From Giardia muris (lineage: Eukaryota > Fornicata > Diplomonadida > Hexamitidae): a DNA stretch of 64,000 nucleotides. The notes under the pieces were generated by a model, which worked only from the letters and a program-made list of their open reading frames with translations, was not told the DNA's origin and did no database searches. How positions within the stretch are numbered: the stretch's first letter is position 1; every line of letters starts with the position of its first letter. Location: positions 992,001 through 1,056,000 of the forward strand of contig CM016928.1 in the NCBI GenBank assembly GCA_006247105.1. Reading direction: 5' to 3'. This document shows positions 26,697-36,436 of the stretch, in pieces. The position numbers and the translations under genes were made by a program.

Positions 26697-28475
26697 ATGA
26701 GGCCCTCGCGTTTCGGACTCCAACCGACCATCCTCCTCCTGCGCGAGGGGACGGACACCTCCCAGGGTAAGGGCCAGCTCCTGACCAACATCAACGCCTG
26801 CGTCGCCGTCTCGGACATGCTCCAGACGACGCTGGGCCCACGGGGGATGGACAAGCTCATCGTCACGAAGGGGAAGGCGACGGTCTCGAATGACGGGGCG
26901 ACTATCATCGGGCTCCTGGACATCGTCCATCCCGCCGCCCGTTGCCTCGTCGACATCGCGAAGTCCCAGGACGGGGAGATTGGGGACGGAACGACGAGCG
27001 TCGTCGTCCTCGCGGGCGCCCTCCTGCGGGCCTGCATCCCCCTGATCGAGGCGAACGTGCACCCGAACCTGATCAAGAAGACCTTGAACTCTGCCCTCAA
27101 CCAGTGCATCGCCCGTATTCACGAGCTGGAGGTCCACCTGGGGACGACACGTGATGAGCAGTTCCGGAAGCGTCTGGAAACGCTCGCGGGCACCTCGATG
27201 AATAGCAAGCTGATTTCCCCGTGCAAGGCCCAGTTCTCGAAGATGGTCGTCGACGCCGTCCTCTCCTTGCTCGATCCGACGGTTGACCAGACCTCCCAAC
27301 GGCAGCTTCTCTCCTTTGATATGCTCGGGATCAAGAAGGTCCTTGGAGGTGCTCTTCAGGACTCCCAGCTCATCTTTGGCGTCGCTTTCAAGAAGACGTT
27401 CTCGTATGCGGGTCACGAGCAGCTTCCGAAGCGCATTGAGAACCCCAAAATCCTCTGCCTCAACGTCGAACTGGAGTGGCAAGCGGAGAAGGACAACGCC
27501 GAAGTCCGCCTGACCGACCCGACCAAGTTCAGGCAGATCGTTGACGCCGAGTTCCAGATCATCTACGCGAAGCTGGAGAAGATCGTGAAGGACGTCGGGG
27601 CGACCGTTGTCCTCTCCAATAAGTCCATTGGAGACCTGGCGACCCAGTTCTTCGCCGACCACCGCGTCTTCTGCGCCGGGCGCGTCTCGGATGAGGATCT
27701 CTCGCGGATCGAGAGGTGCTCCGGCGCTCGGCTCGTCTCCGCCGTCTCCGACCTGACCGAGGCCTCTCTGGGGACCCGCTGCGGCCTCTTCGAGGAGAAG
27801 CAGGTCGGGAACGAGCGCTTCAACTTCTTCACGAGCTTCTCCGCCGACGTGCGGACGTGTACGTTCATCCTCCGCGGGGGGGCGGACCAGTTCATCGACG
27901 AGTCCGAACGCTCCTTACACGACGCCATCTGCGTCGTCCGTCGCGCAATCCGGCACCCAACGTTCGTCGCCGGCGGTGGGAGCCTCGAGATGGCTCTCAG
28001 TGCTCTTCTCCTCAAGCACGCGAAGACGATCTCTGGAAAGGCCCAAAGCATCTACGAGGCTGTCGCAAACGCCCTCGAGGCGGTCCCCCGTAACCTCTGC
28101 GAGAACGCCGGGTTCGACGCGATGGAGATCATTACCAAGCTACGCCTCGAACATACTCGTGCCGCCCGCTCCACCCCTCCAGCCCCCTGCTGGCTTGGCG
28201 TCGACATCCAGCAAGATCATGAGGTCCTCGACTGCATGGAGGCCGGAATCTGGGAGCCGTCGCTCGTCCGTATCAATGCACTACAGGCGGCCTTCGAGGC
28301 GGCCTCCGTCATCCTCTCGGTCGACCAGACCCTCACGTTCCAGTCCGAGACGAAGCAGCTCGATGCCGGGCGCGAGACGACCGCCACGATGAAGCAAAAG
28401 CTTGCAGACGCCGGAATGGGTGGTTCCATCGCTGGCCAAGGGATGAAGATGTTCCAGGGCAACGCTGGGAAGTGA
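26697..28475 (+). CDS. CCT7: T-complex protein 1 subunit eta (CCT7)
   Basis: 592 residues from ATG 26697 (aaaaaaATG); an upstream in-frame ATG at 26649 lies in the opposite gene and is rejected. It opens like CCT-eta (TILLLREGTDTSQGKGQLLTN). Group II chaperonin motifs follow: TTLGPRGMDKLIV, SNDGATIIGLLDIVHPAA, the ATPase GDGTTSVVVLAG, GGAD near FILRGGADQFIDE, and GGGSLEMAL. It is one of eight subunits of the cytosolic TRiC ring that folds actin and tubulin. A short insert sits near residue 150. The stop is inside AGTGAAT. Confidence 0.95.
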   Translation: MRPSRFGLQPTILLLREGTDTSQGKGQLLTNINACVAVSDMLQTTLGPRGMDKLIVTKGKATVSNDGATIIGLLDIVHPAARCLVDIAKSQDGEIGDGTTSVVVLAGALLRACIPLIEANVHPNLIKKTLNSALNQCIARIHELEVHLGTTRDEQFRKRLETLAGTSMNSKLISPCKAQFSKMVVDAVLSLLDPTVDQTSQRQLLSFDMLGIKKVLGGALQDSQLIFGVAFKKTFSYAGHEQLPKRIENPKILCLNVELEWQAEKDNAEVRLTDPTKFRQIVDAEFQIIYAKLEKIVKDVGATVVLSNKSIGDLATQFFADHRVFCAGRVSDEDLSRIERCSGARLVSAVSDLTEASLGTRCGLFEEKQVGNERFNFFTSFSADVRTCTFILRGGADQFIDESERSLHDAICVVRRAIRHPTFVAGGGSLEMALSALLLKHAKTISGKAQSIYEAVANALEAVPRNLCENAGFDAMEIITKLRLEHTRAARSTPPAPCWLGVDIQQDHEVLDCMEAGIWEPSLVRINALQAAFEAASVILSVDQTLTFQSETKQLDAGRETTATMKQKLADAGMGGSIAGQGMKMFQGNAGK

Positions 28476-28477
28476 AT
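28471..28477 (+). terminator. AGTGAAT poly(A) signal overlapping the CCT7 stop
   Basis: The TGA stop (28473-28475) is embedded in AGTGAAT. Confidence 0.55.
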
Positions 28478-28569
28478 CTGGTAGGCCTGACGTGTTCTGG
28501 AAGGTCTATAGCCTTCAGAGATGAGGTCTCTGTGCCTCTAGACCGAATGTGCACACTCTCGGACAAAAA

Positions 28570-30450
28570 ATGCCTGAGATCGATACTGGTCAGACCTCCT
28601 TACCCCAGCCCCCGGCCAGCGGCCTGAGCAATCTTGGGAATACATGCTTCTTCAACTCTGCCGTCCAGCTCCTCAACTCAATCGCTCCCATCTCGGGGAC
28701 GGACCTAAAAAGGAACCTCCAGTCTGCCCAGACGGACCAGCCAGCAAGTGACCACGCCTCCCAGGAGCTCCAGGAGTCCGTCCAGGTGGCGGAGAAGCTG
28801 CAGGCCCTCTTTATCAAGCTTCAGCACGGCAATCACGTCGATAGTATGGAGATCAAGGAAGCCTTCAATGCATTGAAGAGGAAGGATGGGGAACTCGTCC
28901 TTGGCGAGCAGAACGACTCCTTCTGCGTCGTCAGCAACGGGTTGGATAGCATCCTGCAAGGGACAAACCCCTCCTGGCACGTCAAGCCCACATATGAAGA
29001 AGAGAAGAACGATGATGGGAAAGGGAACCCATCTCCTGAGGACTTGTACGAGAAGTATCTCGAGAGCTATATGAGAATGCATAGCTCGCCCTACGATGGG
29101 CTCATACGCGCCACCCAGGCGAATTTCACGCACTGTCCGGTTTGTGATCGCGAGAACGTCAACTTCCAGTCCGGAGTGGCATTCACGATCCCCTTGTCCC
29201 TTGACGACGAGGCCCACCCGAAGGGCTGTGGCGAGACGCCTGAGTCCTTGACCAAGATCATCATCCTTACTGGGGAGGCGAGCACCCTCAAGTCCGTCCA
29301 CGGAGTCAGCGTCCTGAGCAAGTATCTTCATTCCCAGATCATCGAGGACAGCGTCTACTACCATTCCATCAGCAAGAACACCCAGCAACGAGACGTCTAT
29401 GAATACAGTGTCTATTGCCCCGAGCTTGACCTCCATATGGTGGACTGGGTGATTCCCGCCATTCAGGACTACGCCAATTTGCTCAGGGAAGGCGGATACG
29501 ACGCTTTGAGGAATCACTACAATACCGGAGACGACGCTACTAGATTCTGGTCCCTTCTTGATGTTGATGAGATCATAGGAAATATTGAGAGGACCAGAAA
29601 GTGCTTCGACGTCGACTTCACGCTCTTCGTCGTCTGCGCTCTCGTCAATAAGACGGTCGAAACCAAAGAGATGATAGTCAGATTGTTCCTTTTCAATGAG
29701 GAGGACAGGAGGGTATTCGGTAAGTTCTCGTTCTCGCAACATCGGGCGATAACGAAGTCTGGTGGGGTCACAAGTTTGGTCAACGACTCATCCTTATCAA
29801 AGGCCGTGAAACTGGCCAGTTCCCTTTGTTGTGAGTGCACACTTAAGCAGGGTAAGCGAGACGAGAAGCTGAGGATGGAAGACGAGGTCTATATCTCTAT
29901 CCCCATGGACTGTGATTTGGACTGTACGGAGTGCGATTTGTTTGAGTCCTTTAGAATGATGACTAAGGGCTTGCCGTTTAGACACCACGTGACGTACGAG
30001 CTCGAGAAGTGCTTCAGCATCTTCTCCAAGAAGTCCCTGATCGACGGGTGGACGTGTAGCAACTGCAATGAGAAGCGCCAGGCCAATCACTGGTCAGAGT
30101 TCTACGAGATCGGAGACTATCTCGTCTTCCAGCTCCTACGCTTCACGATGGACGACTATGGCTATGCCCGCAAGCTGACTCACGATGTCCGCTACCCTCT
30201 CAAGCTGGACATGAAGCCCTACGTCCGAAAGATTCGTGGTATCAACTCTCCCAGCAATTATCTCTATGACCTTCATGCCGTCATCTTCCACCAAGGCATC
30301 ATCGACTCTGGACACTATTACGCCGGTATTCGCGATAAGTTCGGGAATTGGTGGATCGCTAACGACTCCCACGTATCTAGGGCCGAGTCCATTGATGACA
30401 TCATCTCCCCCTCTGCATATGTCCTTCTTTACAAGCGTAGGGACGCATGA
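28570..30450 (+). CDS. ubiquitin carboxyl-terminal hydrolase (USP family)
   Basis: 626 residues from ATG 28570 (ggacaaaaaATG). The catalytic Cys box is at residues 17-30 (SGLSNLGNTCFFNS, Cys26). The His box is at about residue 580 (GIIDSGHYYAGIRD), followed by WWIANDSHVS with the third catalytic residue and the terminal AYVLLYKRR. Between them are paired cysteines (HCPVC, CCECT, WTCSNCNEK) likely to bind zinc in the fingers region. The protein removes ubiquitin from substrates. The His and Cys boxes are intact, so it is probably active. It has a long insert with acidic segments. Confidence 0.92.
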   Translation: MPEIDTGQTSLPQPPASGLSNLGNTCFFNSAVQLLNSIAPISGTDLKRNLQSAQTDQPASDHASQELQESVQVAEKLQALFIKLQHGNHVDSMEIKEAFNALKRKDGELVLGEQNDSFCVVSNGLDSILQGTNPSWHVKPTYEEEKNDDGKGNPSPEDLYEKYLESYMRMHSSPYDGLIRATQANFTHCPVCDRENVNFQSGVAFTIPLSLDDEAHPKGCGETPESLTKIIILTGEASTLKSVHGVSVLSKYLHSQIIEDSVYYHSISKNTQQRDVYEYSVYCPELDLHMVDWVIPAIQDYANLLREGGYDALRNHYNTGDDATRFWSLLDVDEIIGNIERTRKCFDVDFTLFVVCALVNKTVETKEMIVRLFLFNEEDRRVFGKFSFSQHRAITKSGGVTSLVNDSSLSKAVKLASSLCCECTLKQGKRDEKLRMEDEVYISIPMDCDLDCTECDLFESFRMMTKGLPFRHHVTYELEKCFSIFSKKSLIDGWTCSNCNEKRQANHWSEFYEIGDYLVFQLLRFTMDDYGYARKLTHDVRYPLKLDMKPYVRKIRGINSPSNYLYDLHAVIFHQGIIDSGHYYAGIRDKFGNWWIANDSHVSRAESIDDIISPSAYVLLYKRRDA

Positions 30451-30588
30451 CGGCCCGGGTGAATGGTGGTTTGCCACAACCAGGCTAACCACGCCCTCTT
30501 GTTCCACTTCTCGCCCTAGGCCCTGGAGGCGCCCCCGGATTGTCCGGTAGACGGGTCCTGACTAGTCAAGCGCTAGGGCGGCGCAAAA
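30451..30588. other. 138-bp intergenic region with nested inverted repeats
   Basis: CCGGATTGTCCGG (30535-30547) is a perfect 5-bp-stem hairpin nested inside GCGCC (30529-30533) pairing with GGCGC (30580-30584). The palindrome TGACTAGTCA also lies here. The next ATG follows gcgcaaaa. No tRNA boxes seen. Either a structured RNA or chance. Confidence 0.3.
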
Positions 30589-33500
30589 ATGTACGTCGCT
30601 CACCCGCTGCCCAAGACCCCGCTCCGCTGTCAACCGACGCCATGCACACCCGCCGATGATGACATCTACGACGTCGCTGTCGTCGGGGCGGGGATCTGTG
30701 GGGCCTGTCTCGCCTATGAAGCCTCTCGCACGACGCTCAAGACCGTCGTCCTTGAACGTGCCGTCGAGGTCGGGATGGGTACCAGTCGCGCAATGAGTGG
30801 GATCATTCATTCTGGGATTCATACGGCTCAAGGAACACTCAAGGCGCGCTTCGAGCAACTCGGCCGAGAACGGGTCGTTCAACTTTGCAAGGATCTGTGT
30901 GTCTCCGTGAAGCAGTGCGGAGAACTTGTAGTCGCCCGTGGAGAGACTGAGGAGGCTTGTCTTGATGAGGCCGCACGCGTCTGTGAAGACCTCGGACTCG
31001 AGTACCACTTCTGGGATGCGGAGACTGTTGCCCGGGAGGAGCCACACCTTGTAGGAATCACTCGTGCCCTAAAGGTTCCCTTCACGTGCGTGACAAACCC
31101 CTTTGAGCTGGTCCACGCCCTAGTCAATTGCGCTGTCGAGAATGGCGTCACCCTCTCGTGCTCGACAGAGGTCATCGGAGTCAACAGGGTCGCGGGGCTC
31201 TACGAGATTGAGGTCAGGTATGGGACCAAGACTATCGTCACGACCGGGTATGTCTACGCCCGCACCCTAGTCAATGCGGCTGGAGTCCAGGCCGACACGA
31301 TCACAGACTTGGCGAGACCGGTGGTTGCCAAACTTGAGCGCGTCAAGATCATAAAGCGTCGAGGTCAAATCTTTGTCCTCGACAAGAACCTCGATGGAGT
31401 CACGAAGCACGTCATCTTCACCGCTCGCGCTCCCGTCGGGACATCTGGCGAGATCGTCTCGAAGGGCGTCCTCATCGTCCCGACCGTCGACGGGACCGTC
31501 CTCGTGGGTCCAACGGCAGAGGACGTCGAAGAGGAATCTCTCGAGACGGTTCGCGAGAGCGTCCCGGCCGTTTTCACTCATATCCGGGAGCTCTGCCCGA
31601 AGATCACACCCGGGGCGACGATTTGCACCTTCGCTGGGATTCGCGCGGTCAGTTCGACCGGAGACTTCGTTCTCGATTCTCAGGATGGCTTCTTCCAGTG
31701 TGCCGGAATCCAGTCTCCTGGTTTCACTGCCGCCCCGGCTCTAGCACTCCATCTCTTGGATGAGGTACGGCGGTATCTACAGGAGGCTGGGATCACGGTC
31801 GGAGATAATTCAGCCTGGAAGCTTCGTCGCCTAACGACCAGGCTCGCCCGCGTGGCTCCCGATAAGCGCGCGCGCTTCATCGCGGAGGATGTCGCTTTTA
31901 GTAAGGTTCTTTGTGGTTGTGAGATGGTCACGGCCGGAGACGTCGAGAACGCCATCACGGAGGGTTGCCGCTCGCTTCCCGGGCTGAAGCTCCGTACTCG
32001 CGCTACTGCTGGGCGCTGTCAAGGCGGGTTCTGTGCTGAGGGTCTGCGGGAGTTTCTTGCTGGACGCCTTGGGATCACGCCTGATAGCGTGGCTCATCTT
32101 GACCCGGTCCGTCCGCTCACGATTGGACCGTACCCACCCGAATCCTCTGAGGTCCGTCTTTACCGTCCGACCCAGCTAACCCCTCAAGCGGTCTGCCTTG
32201 CTCTACTGGACAACATCATTGCTCGCTCTGCATACCTGCGTCGACGCTGTGCCGAGTCGTTCACGTTCGCCCAGCCCTTCGTCGGGACCACGACGGTCCC
32301 CCCACCTCCTGCCGTCCCTTACGATCTCGTCATCATCGGGTCTGGACCGGCAGGGGTTGGAGCGGCACTTGCGGCGATACGTGCGAATCCTGCAAGTCGA
32401 GTGTTGATCGTCACGAAAGACGCGCACATTGGTGGGATTCTCCCGGTCTGCATTCACTCTGGCTATGGTCTCCTCCGCTACGGGGAGGAACTCACTGGCC
32501 CGGAGTTCGCGGAGATGCTTGAGGAGGAGCTCCTTCAAACAGATGTGTGTATTCTTGCAAACAGCTTCGTCTACACGACGGCTCATAGCAAGGCTGATGG
32601 AACGTTTACCGTGTCGGCCCTGATGCGCAACGTTGGACAGTTGCATATCAGGACGCGAGCGGTACTCACGGCCCAGGGCTGCAGGGAGCGTCATCGCTAT
32701 AACATGTCGATCTTTGGGACGCGAGCCTATGGAGTCATGACTGCTGGAGCGGCGCAAAAACTCATCAACGTGCAGGGCCGTATGCCTGGGAAGCGTGCAG
32801 TGGTCGTCGGCTCTGGAGATATCGGACTGATCATGGCGCGTCGTTTCACGCTTGAGGGTGGGCAAGTTGTTGGGGTCTTCGAGCAGGGAGGTCTCCCTTC
32901 GGGGCTTCCACGAAACACTCAGGCATGCCTCATAGACTTCGATATCCCTCTCTTCCTCAACGAGACTGTCGTCCGAGTGCACGGAGACGATGCTGTCACC
33001 TCCGTCGACGTCGCAAAGGTTGACCCTGTGACGTTTGAGCCGCGCATGGACACAGTCCGTAATGTCGAATGCGATTGCGTCCTCCTCGCAGGTGGACTTC
33101 TTCAACAGATGGCGCTGACGGTCCAGCTCGGCTGTCGCGGCGTCAACCCGTCGTATCGCGGCCCGATCGTCGATAGTTGCCGCTCGGCAGCCACGGACAA
33201 GCTCCTCTATACGGCTGGGAATGGGCTGCAGGTCCATGACCTCGCAGACGAGGCGGTGGTCGAGGGTGAGATCGCCGGATTTGCCGCGATCTGCCAGCTT
33301 GGATTGGCGACGGAGGCTGTCACGAAGTATCCTCCGATCCCGCTTGTCTCCGAGGGCGATCTATTCCAATACATATTGCCAGCCTCTGTCTCACCACCAC
33401 TGATGACACGCGCTAAGCTTCTGGAGCGTGCTCTCGCGGGTGACCATTCTGCGGAGTGCTCGATTTCATTCCGCGTCAAGAGACCGATCCATAACAAAGT

Positions 33501-34101
33501 CCTCAGACTCTATGCCCGTAGAGCTGGAACGTGTGATGTTGTGGCGGAGCTTGTATGCCAGGAGATCGACGAGCTTCTCCCCGCTGAGATGGGGATCTGT
33601 CGTATCCCAGTTGTCGATTTGATCGATCGTGTTTACAATCATTGCTGTCGTGGGCGTCTTGAGCTTGTACTGACCATCGAGGACGCTCCTTCACGCCCTG
33701 ATGGAGCCGCCGCGGGTCTCGAGAACCTGGAGGTCCACCAGATGCGCTGCCTCGGTTGTCCGAACAGCTGCAACATGCGTGTCTACACCCAGAACGGACG
33801 CTTTGTCCGAGCGGAGGGCTACACGTGCAGGGTCGGTCTTGCGTTTGGGCGCGGGGAGATCGAGAACCCCACCCGTTCGTTCTCGACAACGATCCCGGTC
33901 TTGGGAGGCGAGGCGGCGCGCGTCCCGATCAAGACGCTCACCCCTATGCCACGGAGACAGATTCTGGAGGCGATGGCTCTCATCCGAGACTCGCGTCCCG
34001 TCGAGGCTCCGGTCAGGCGTGGGACCGTTTTGTTCCAGATCGGTGGCGTACGCTTCGTGACCTGTGCGAGCGTTGCACGTGCGTCTACCAAGGCGATGTG
34101 A
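30589..34101 (+). CDS. fused anaerobic-type glycerol-3-phosphate dehydrogenase
   Basis: 1170 residues. Residues ~25-410 are an FAD-dependent GlpA/GlpO-like dehydrogenase (DVAVVGAGICGACLAYEAS, MSGIIHSGIH). Residues ~440-490 form a BFD-type [2Fe-2S] domain with CGC and CQGGFC. Residues ~575-930 are a second FAD/NAD(P) oxidoreductase (DLVIIGSGPAGVGAALAA, AVVVGSGDIGLIMARRF). The C-terminus (~1045-1150) is a DUF1667-like module with CLGCPNSC and TCRVG. In many anaerobic bacteria these are three adjacent genes. The enzyme should oxidise glycerol-3-phosphate to dihydroxyacetone phosphate and pass electrons along the chain. Base composition matches its neighbours, so any transfer is old. Giardia and relatives are known to carry a G3PDH of this kind. 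Confidence 0.88.
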   Translation: MYVAHPLPKTPLRCQPTPCTPADDDIYDVAVVGAGICGACLAYEASRTTLKTVVLERAVEVGMGTSRAMSGIIHSGIHTAQGTLKARFEQLGRERVVQLCKDLCVSVKQCGELVVARGETEEACLDEAARVCEDLGLEYHFWDAETVAREEPHLVGITRALKVPFTCVTNPFELVHALVNCAVENGVTLSCSTEVIGVNRVAGLYEIEVRYGTKTIVTTGYVYARTLVNAAGVQADTITDLARPVVAKLERVKIIKRRGQIFVLDKNLDGVTKHVIFTARAPVGTSGEIVSKGVLIVPTVDGTVLVGPTAEDVEEESLETVRESVPAVFTHIRELCPKITPGATICTFAGIRAVSSTGDFVLDSQDGFFQCAGIQSPGFTAAPALALHLLDEVRRYLQEAGITVGDNSAWKLRRLTTRLARVAPDKRARFIAEDVAFSKVLCGCEMVTAGDVENAITEGCRSLPGLKLRTRATAGRCQGGFCAEGLREFLAGRLGITPDSVAHLDPVRPLTIGPYPPESSEVRLYRPTQLTPQAVCLALLDNIIARSAYLRRRCAESFTFAQPFVGTTTVPPPPAVPYDLVIIGSGPAGVGAALAAIRANPASRVLIVTKDAHIGGILPVCIHSGYGLLRYGEELTGPEFAEMLEEELLQTDVCILANSFVYTTAHSKADGTFTVSALMRNVGQLHIRTRAVLTAQGCRERHRYNMSIFGTRAYGVMTAGAAQKLINVQGRMPGKRAVVVGSGDIGLIMARRFTLEGGQVVGVFEQGGLPSGLPRNTQACLIDFDIPLFLNETVVRVHGDDAVTSVDVAKVDPVTFEPRMDTVRNVECDCVLLAGGLLQQMALTVQLGCRGVNPSYRGPIVDSCRSAATDKLLYTAGNGLQVHDLADEAVVEGEIAGFAAICQLGLATEAVTKYPPIPLVSEGDLFQYILPASVSPPLMTRAKLLERALAGDHSAECSISFRVKRPIHNKVLRLYARRAGTCDVVAELVCQEIDELLPAEMGICRIPVVDLIDRVYNHCCRGRLELVLTIEDAPSRPDGAAAGLENLEVHQMRCLGCPNSCNMRVYTQNGRFVRAEGYTCRVGLAFGRGEIENPTRSFSTTIPVLGGEAARVPIKTLTPMPRRQILEAMALIRDSRPVEAPVRRGTVLFQIGGVRFVTCASVARASTKAM

Positions 34102-34115
34102 ATCGATGGTTTATT

Positions 34116-36425
34116 TCACCGTCCCTGTCGAGATGCGAGGTGTTCTCGTAGGATCTCAAGGCAGGGAACGCTGTTATAATGCATTGCGATCTGGAGCGGG
34201 GTCTCGTAGGAGCCGGTCCTAATCCCAGCTTCGTCTAAGAGGAGGCGTACACACTCAGGATGATGGTACCGAATTGCGGCAATAAGAGCCGTAGTCCCAT
34301 CATGCCGACGCATCCGGATCTCTCGTGGTGCGATCACTCGGACGCAGTTGGGTCGGCCCTCACGAGCCGCATAATATAGGGCGGTGGAGCTTGTCAAATC
34401 TCGTTTGCGCGCCTCCAATGGCAAGAGCAACTCGGCACAATTCGAGTATCCATTAGCCGCTGCCATCATAAGCGCGGTTGTCCCATCTTTCGCCGCGATT
34501 CCGTGTTCAAAGCTCGCAAGGAGCCCCACACACTCAATATGTCCGTTGGCCGCAGCCTTCCAAAGGGCTGTCCGGCCATCCTTGTCACGCATCCCCCTCT
34601 CCGCTAACCGAAGAAGGTCCACGCACACGACGTGCCCGTTGTTTGCCGCGCGCATCAGAGCCGTCTGCTTATCTCGAGCCTGACAACGCTGTTCAAATGG
34701 AAGTAGGAGCCTGACGGTCTCCACGTCACCGAAGGAGGCGGCCTGAATGAGAGCGGTCCGTTCCGTCTCACTCCGCATCCCAGCCTCCCGAATAAGGTGA
34801 GGCACTGCTTCCACGAAGCATTCCTGCGCCGCATAGATGAGTGCGGTGTAGTTCTTTCGGTTGACGAGGCCGAGCTCGTCCAAGAGGAACGGAATACAAT
34901 CCAAGCGTCCCTCGGTGACAGCCAACATGAGGGCCGTCGTCCCCGACCCATCGGGATAGCTCTCGGTCGCGACTCCAAGGTCATCTAGATGGTTCTGGAC
35001 CCCTTCGATGTCGTTCGCTAGAACACATTCCATCAACGCCGTCGGTTCCTGCGAGATCCGAAGGGGTTTCCGACTCGCAAGGATCGGCTGTGGCTGGTTA
35101 GTACTGGAGAACTGGGCATAGATCTCCTCAACGTACTCATGCTTGCGGCTCTGAATGGCGATATCAAGGACGGAATAATCTGCCTGGTTGCGCGAATGCA
35201 ATTCATAGGGGAGGAGGAGTGTGAAGAGTGCATGGTTGTCTTGCAGCAACGCCAACATGGTCGCGTTGTGCCCCTCGTTGTTACAAATCCCGACTTCGTA
35301 CTCAACCAGTTCTCGCACAGCATCCAAATTTCCCCCCTGAACAGCGTACATGAGGGCTGTGAACCCGAAGTCATCCTGGAGCTTTCCCTCCTTCTCCACT
35401 AGTTGCCGAACCAGCTGTAGGTGTCCATCTGCAGCGGCTATCATAAGCGCGGTCTTACCACCAACCCCTCGATGGCCTGCGGCATGAGGGATTAACGGGG
35501 AAAGATAGTCGATGCGACCATTCTGTAGCGCCCAAATTAAGGCGGTATTTCCATTGGCATCCGGATACACTGCCTCAGAGGCCGCCAGAATCTCGACACA
35601 ACGGCGCTGCTCTCGTTTCAAAGCAAGGATCAGGGCGGTGTCCTTATTATTGTTCCGCATCCCCGCCTCCATCAATAGGTTTGAGACGCAGCCATGATGG
35701 CCATGATGGGCTGCAATCATCAGGGCCGTGGATCCGTTGTGATTCTGAAGTCGAGCTTCACGTTTGACGAGGGCCCGAACGCAGTCTGGATAATTCTTTC
35801 GGGCAGCCTTCATTAGTGCTGTCTCCCCCGCATTATCTTGTATCTTTGCCTCGTAACGACTGAGCAATCCAACTCTAACCACGTTCCCATGGGATGCAGC
35901 AAGCATCAAAGCGGTCCACCCATTCCGATCCTGCTTTCCTGCCTCGGCGGAGAGTAACATTTTCGCCCCCTCAGAATGGTTACTCAAGGCAGTCAGCATT
36001 AAAGCTGTCATCCCATCACGGTTTTGATGCCCGGCCTCCCAGCGGAGAAGTAGCCGTGCTAGCTTGTAGTTGCTCTGTTTCACCGCCATCATGAGTGCAG
36101 TCTCTCCTGAGGCGTTCTCAAGGCCACCCTCCTCCTCGGCGAGCAACTTGACTCCCTTCTCGTTATTGTGCTTCAATGCATACATCAGGGCCGTCTGATC
36201 CTCGTGATCGCGCATCCCCTTTTCCCGTTTGAGAAGGAGCTTCATAATCCGAGCATCACCCCGCTCGGCCGCGAGCATAAGGGCGGTCTGGCCCATTGCA
36301 TTCTGGGCTCCTGCCTGATCAATAGAGTGTGCGAGGCCGGCGAAGTCTCCGAGAGAGGCGGCCGCCATGAGATCTGTCGTGCTAGCTGCAAGGGCTGTGA
36401 CTGGGCAAGAATGAACCCTCTGCAT
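34116..36425 (-). CDS. ankyrin repeat protein of the 21.1 type
   Basis: 769 residues made almost entirely of about 22 ankyrin repeats of roughly 31-33 residues with the TALMxAAxxG start (TALMLAAERGDAR, TALMYALKHNNEK, TALMAV-type variants). No extra domain is visible. The family is large in Giardia and its roles are mostly unknown. The start is ATG 36425 directly after TTTAAAAA. It is convergent with the G3P dehydrogenase (14-bp gap) and divergent from the prenyltransferase gene (11-bp gap). Confidence 0.88.
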   Translation of the reverse strand: MQRVHSCPVTALAASTTDLMAAASLGDFAGLAHSIDQAGAQNAMGQTALMLAAERGDARIMKLLLKREKGMRDHEDQTALMYALKHNNEKGVKLLAEEEGGLENASGETALMMAVKQSNYKLARLLLRWEAGHQNRDGMTALMLTALSNHSEGAKMLLSAEAGKQDRNGWTALMLAASHGNVVRVGLLSRYEAKIQDNAGETALMKAARKNYPDCVRALVKREARLQNHNGSTALMIAAHHGHHGCVSNLLMEAGMRNNNKDTALILALKREQRRCVEILAASEAVYPDANGNTALIWALQNGRIDYLSPLIPHAAGHRGVGGKTALMIAAADGHLQLVRQLVEKEGKLQDDFGFTALMYAVQGGNLDAVRELVEYEVGICNNEGHNATMLALLQDNHALFTLLLPYELHSRNQADYSVLDIAIQSRKHEYVEEIYAQFSSTNQPQPILASRKPLRISQEPTALMECVLANDIEGVQNHLDDLGVATESYPDGSGTTALMLAVTEGRLDCIPFLLDELGLVNRKNYTALIYAAQECFVEAVPHLIREAGMRSETERTALIQAASFGDVETVRLLLPFEQRCQARDKQTALMRAANNGHVVCVDLLRLAERGMRDKDGRTALWKAAANGHIECVGLLASFEHGIAAKDGTTALMMAAANGYSNCAELLLPLEARKRDLTSSTALYYAAREGRPNCVRVIAPREIRMRRHDGTTALIAAIRYHHPECVRLLLDEAGIRTGSYETPLQIAMHYNSVPCLEILREHLASRQGR

Positions 36426-36436
36426 TTTTTAAAGGG
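36426..36436. promoter_or_regulatory. 11-bp divergent promoter containing TTTAAA
   Basis: Only TTTTTAAAGGG lies between the opposed ATG codons. The palindromic TTTAAA could serve both directions. Confidence 0.5.
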
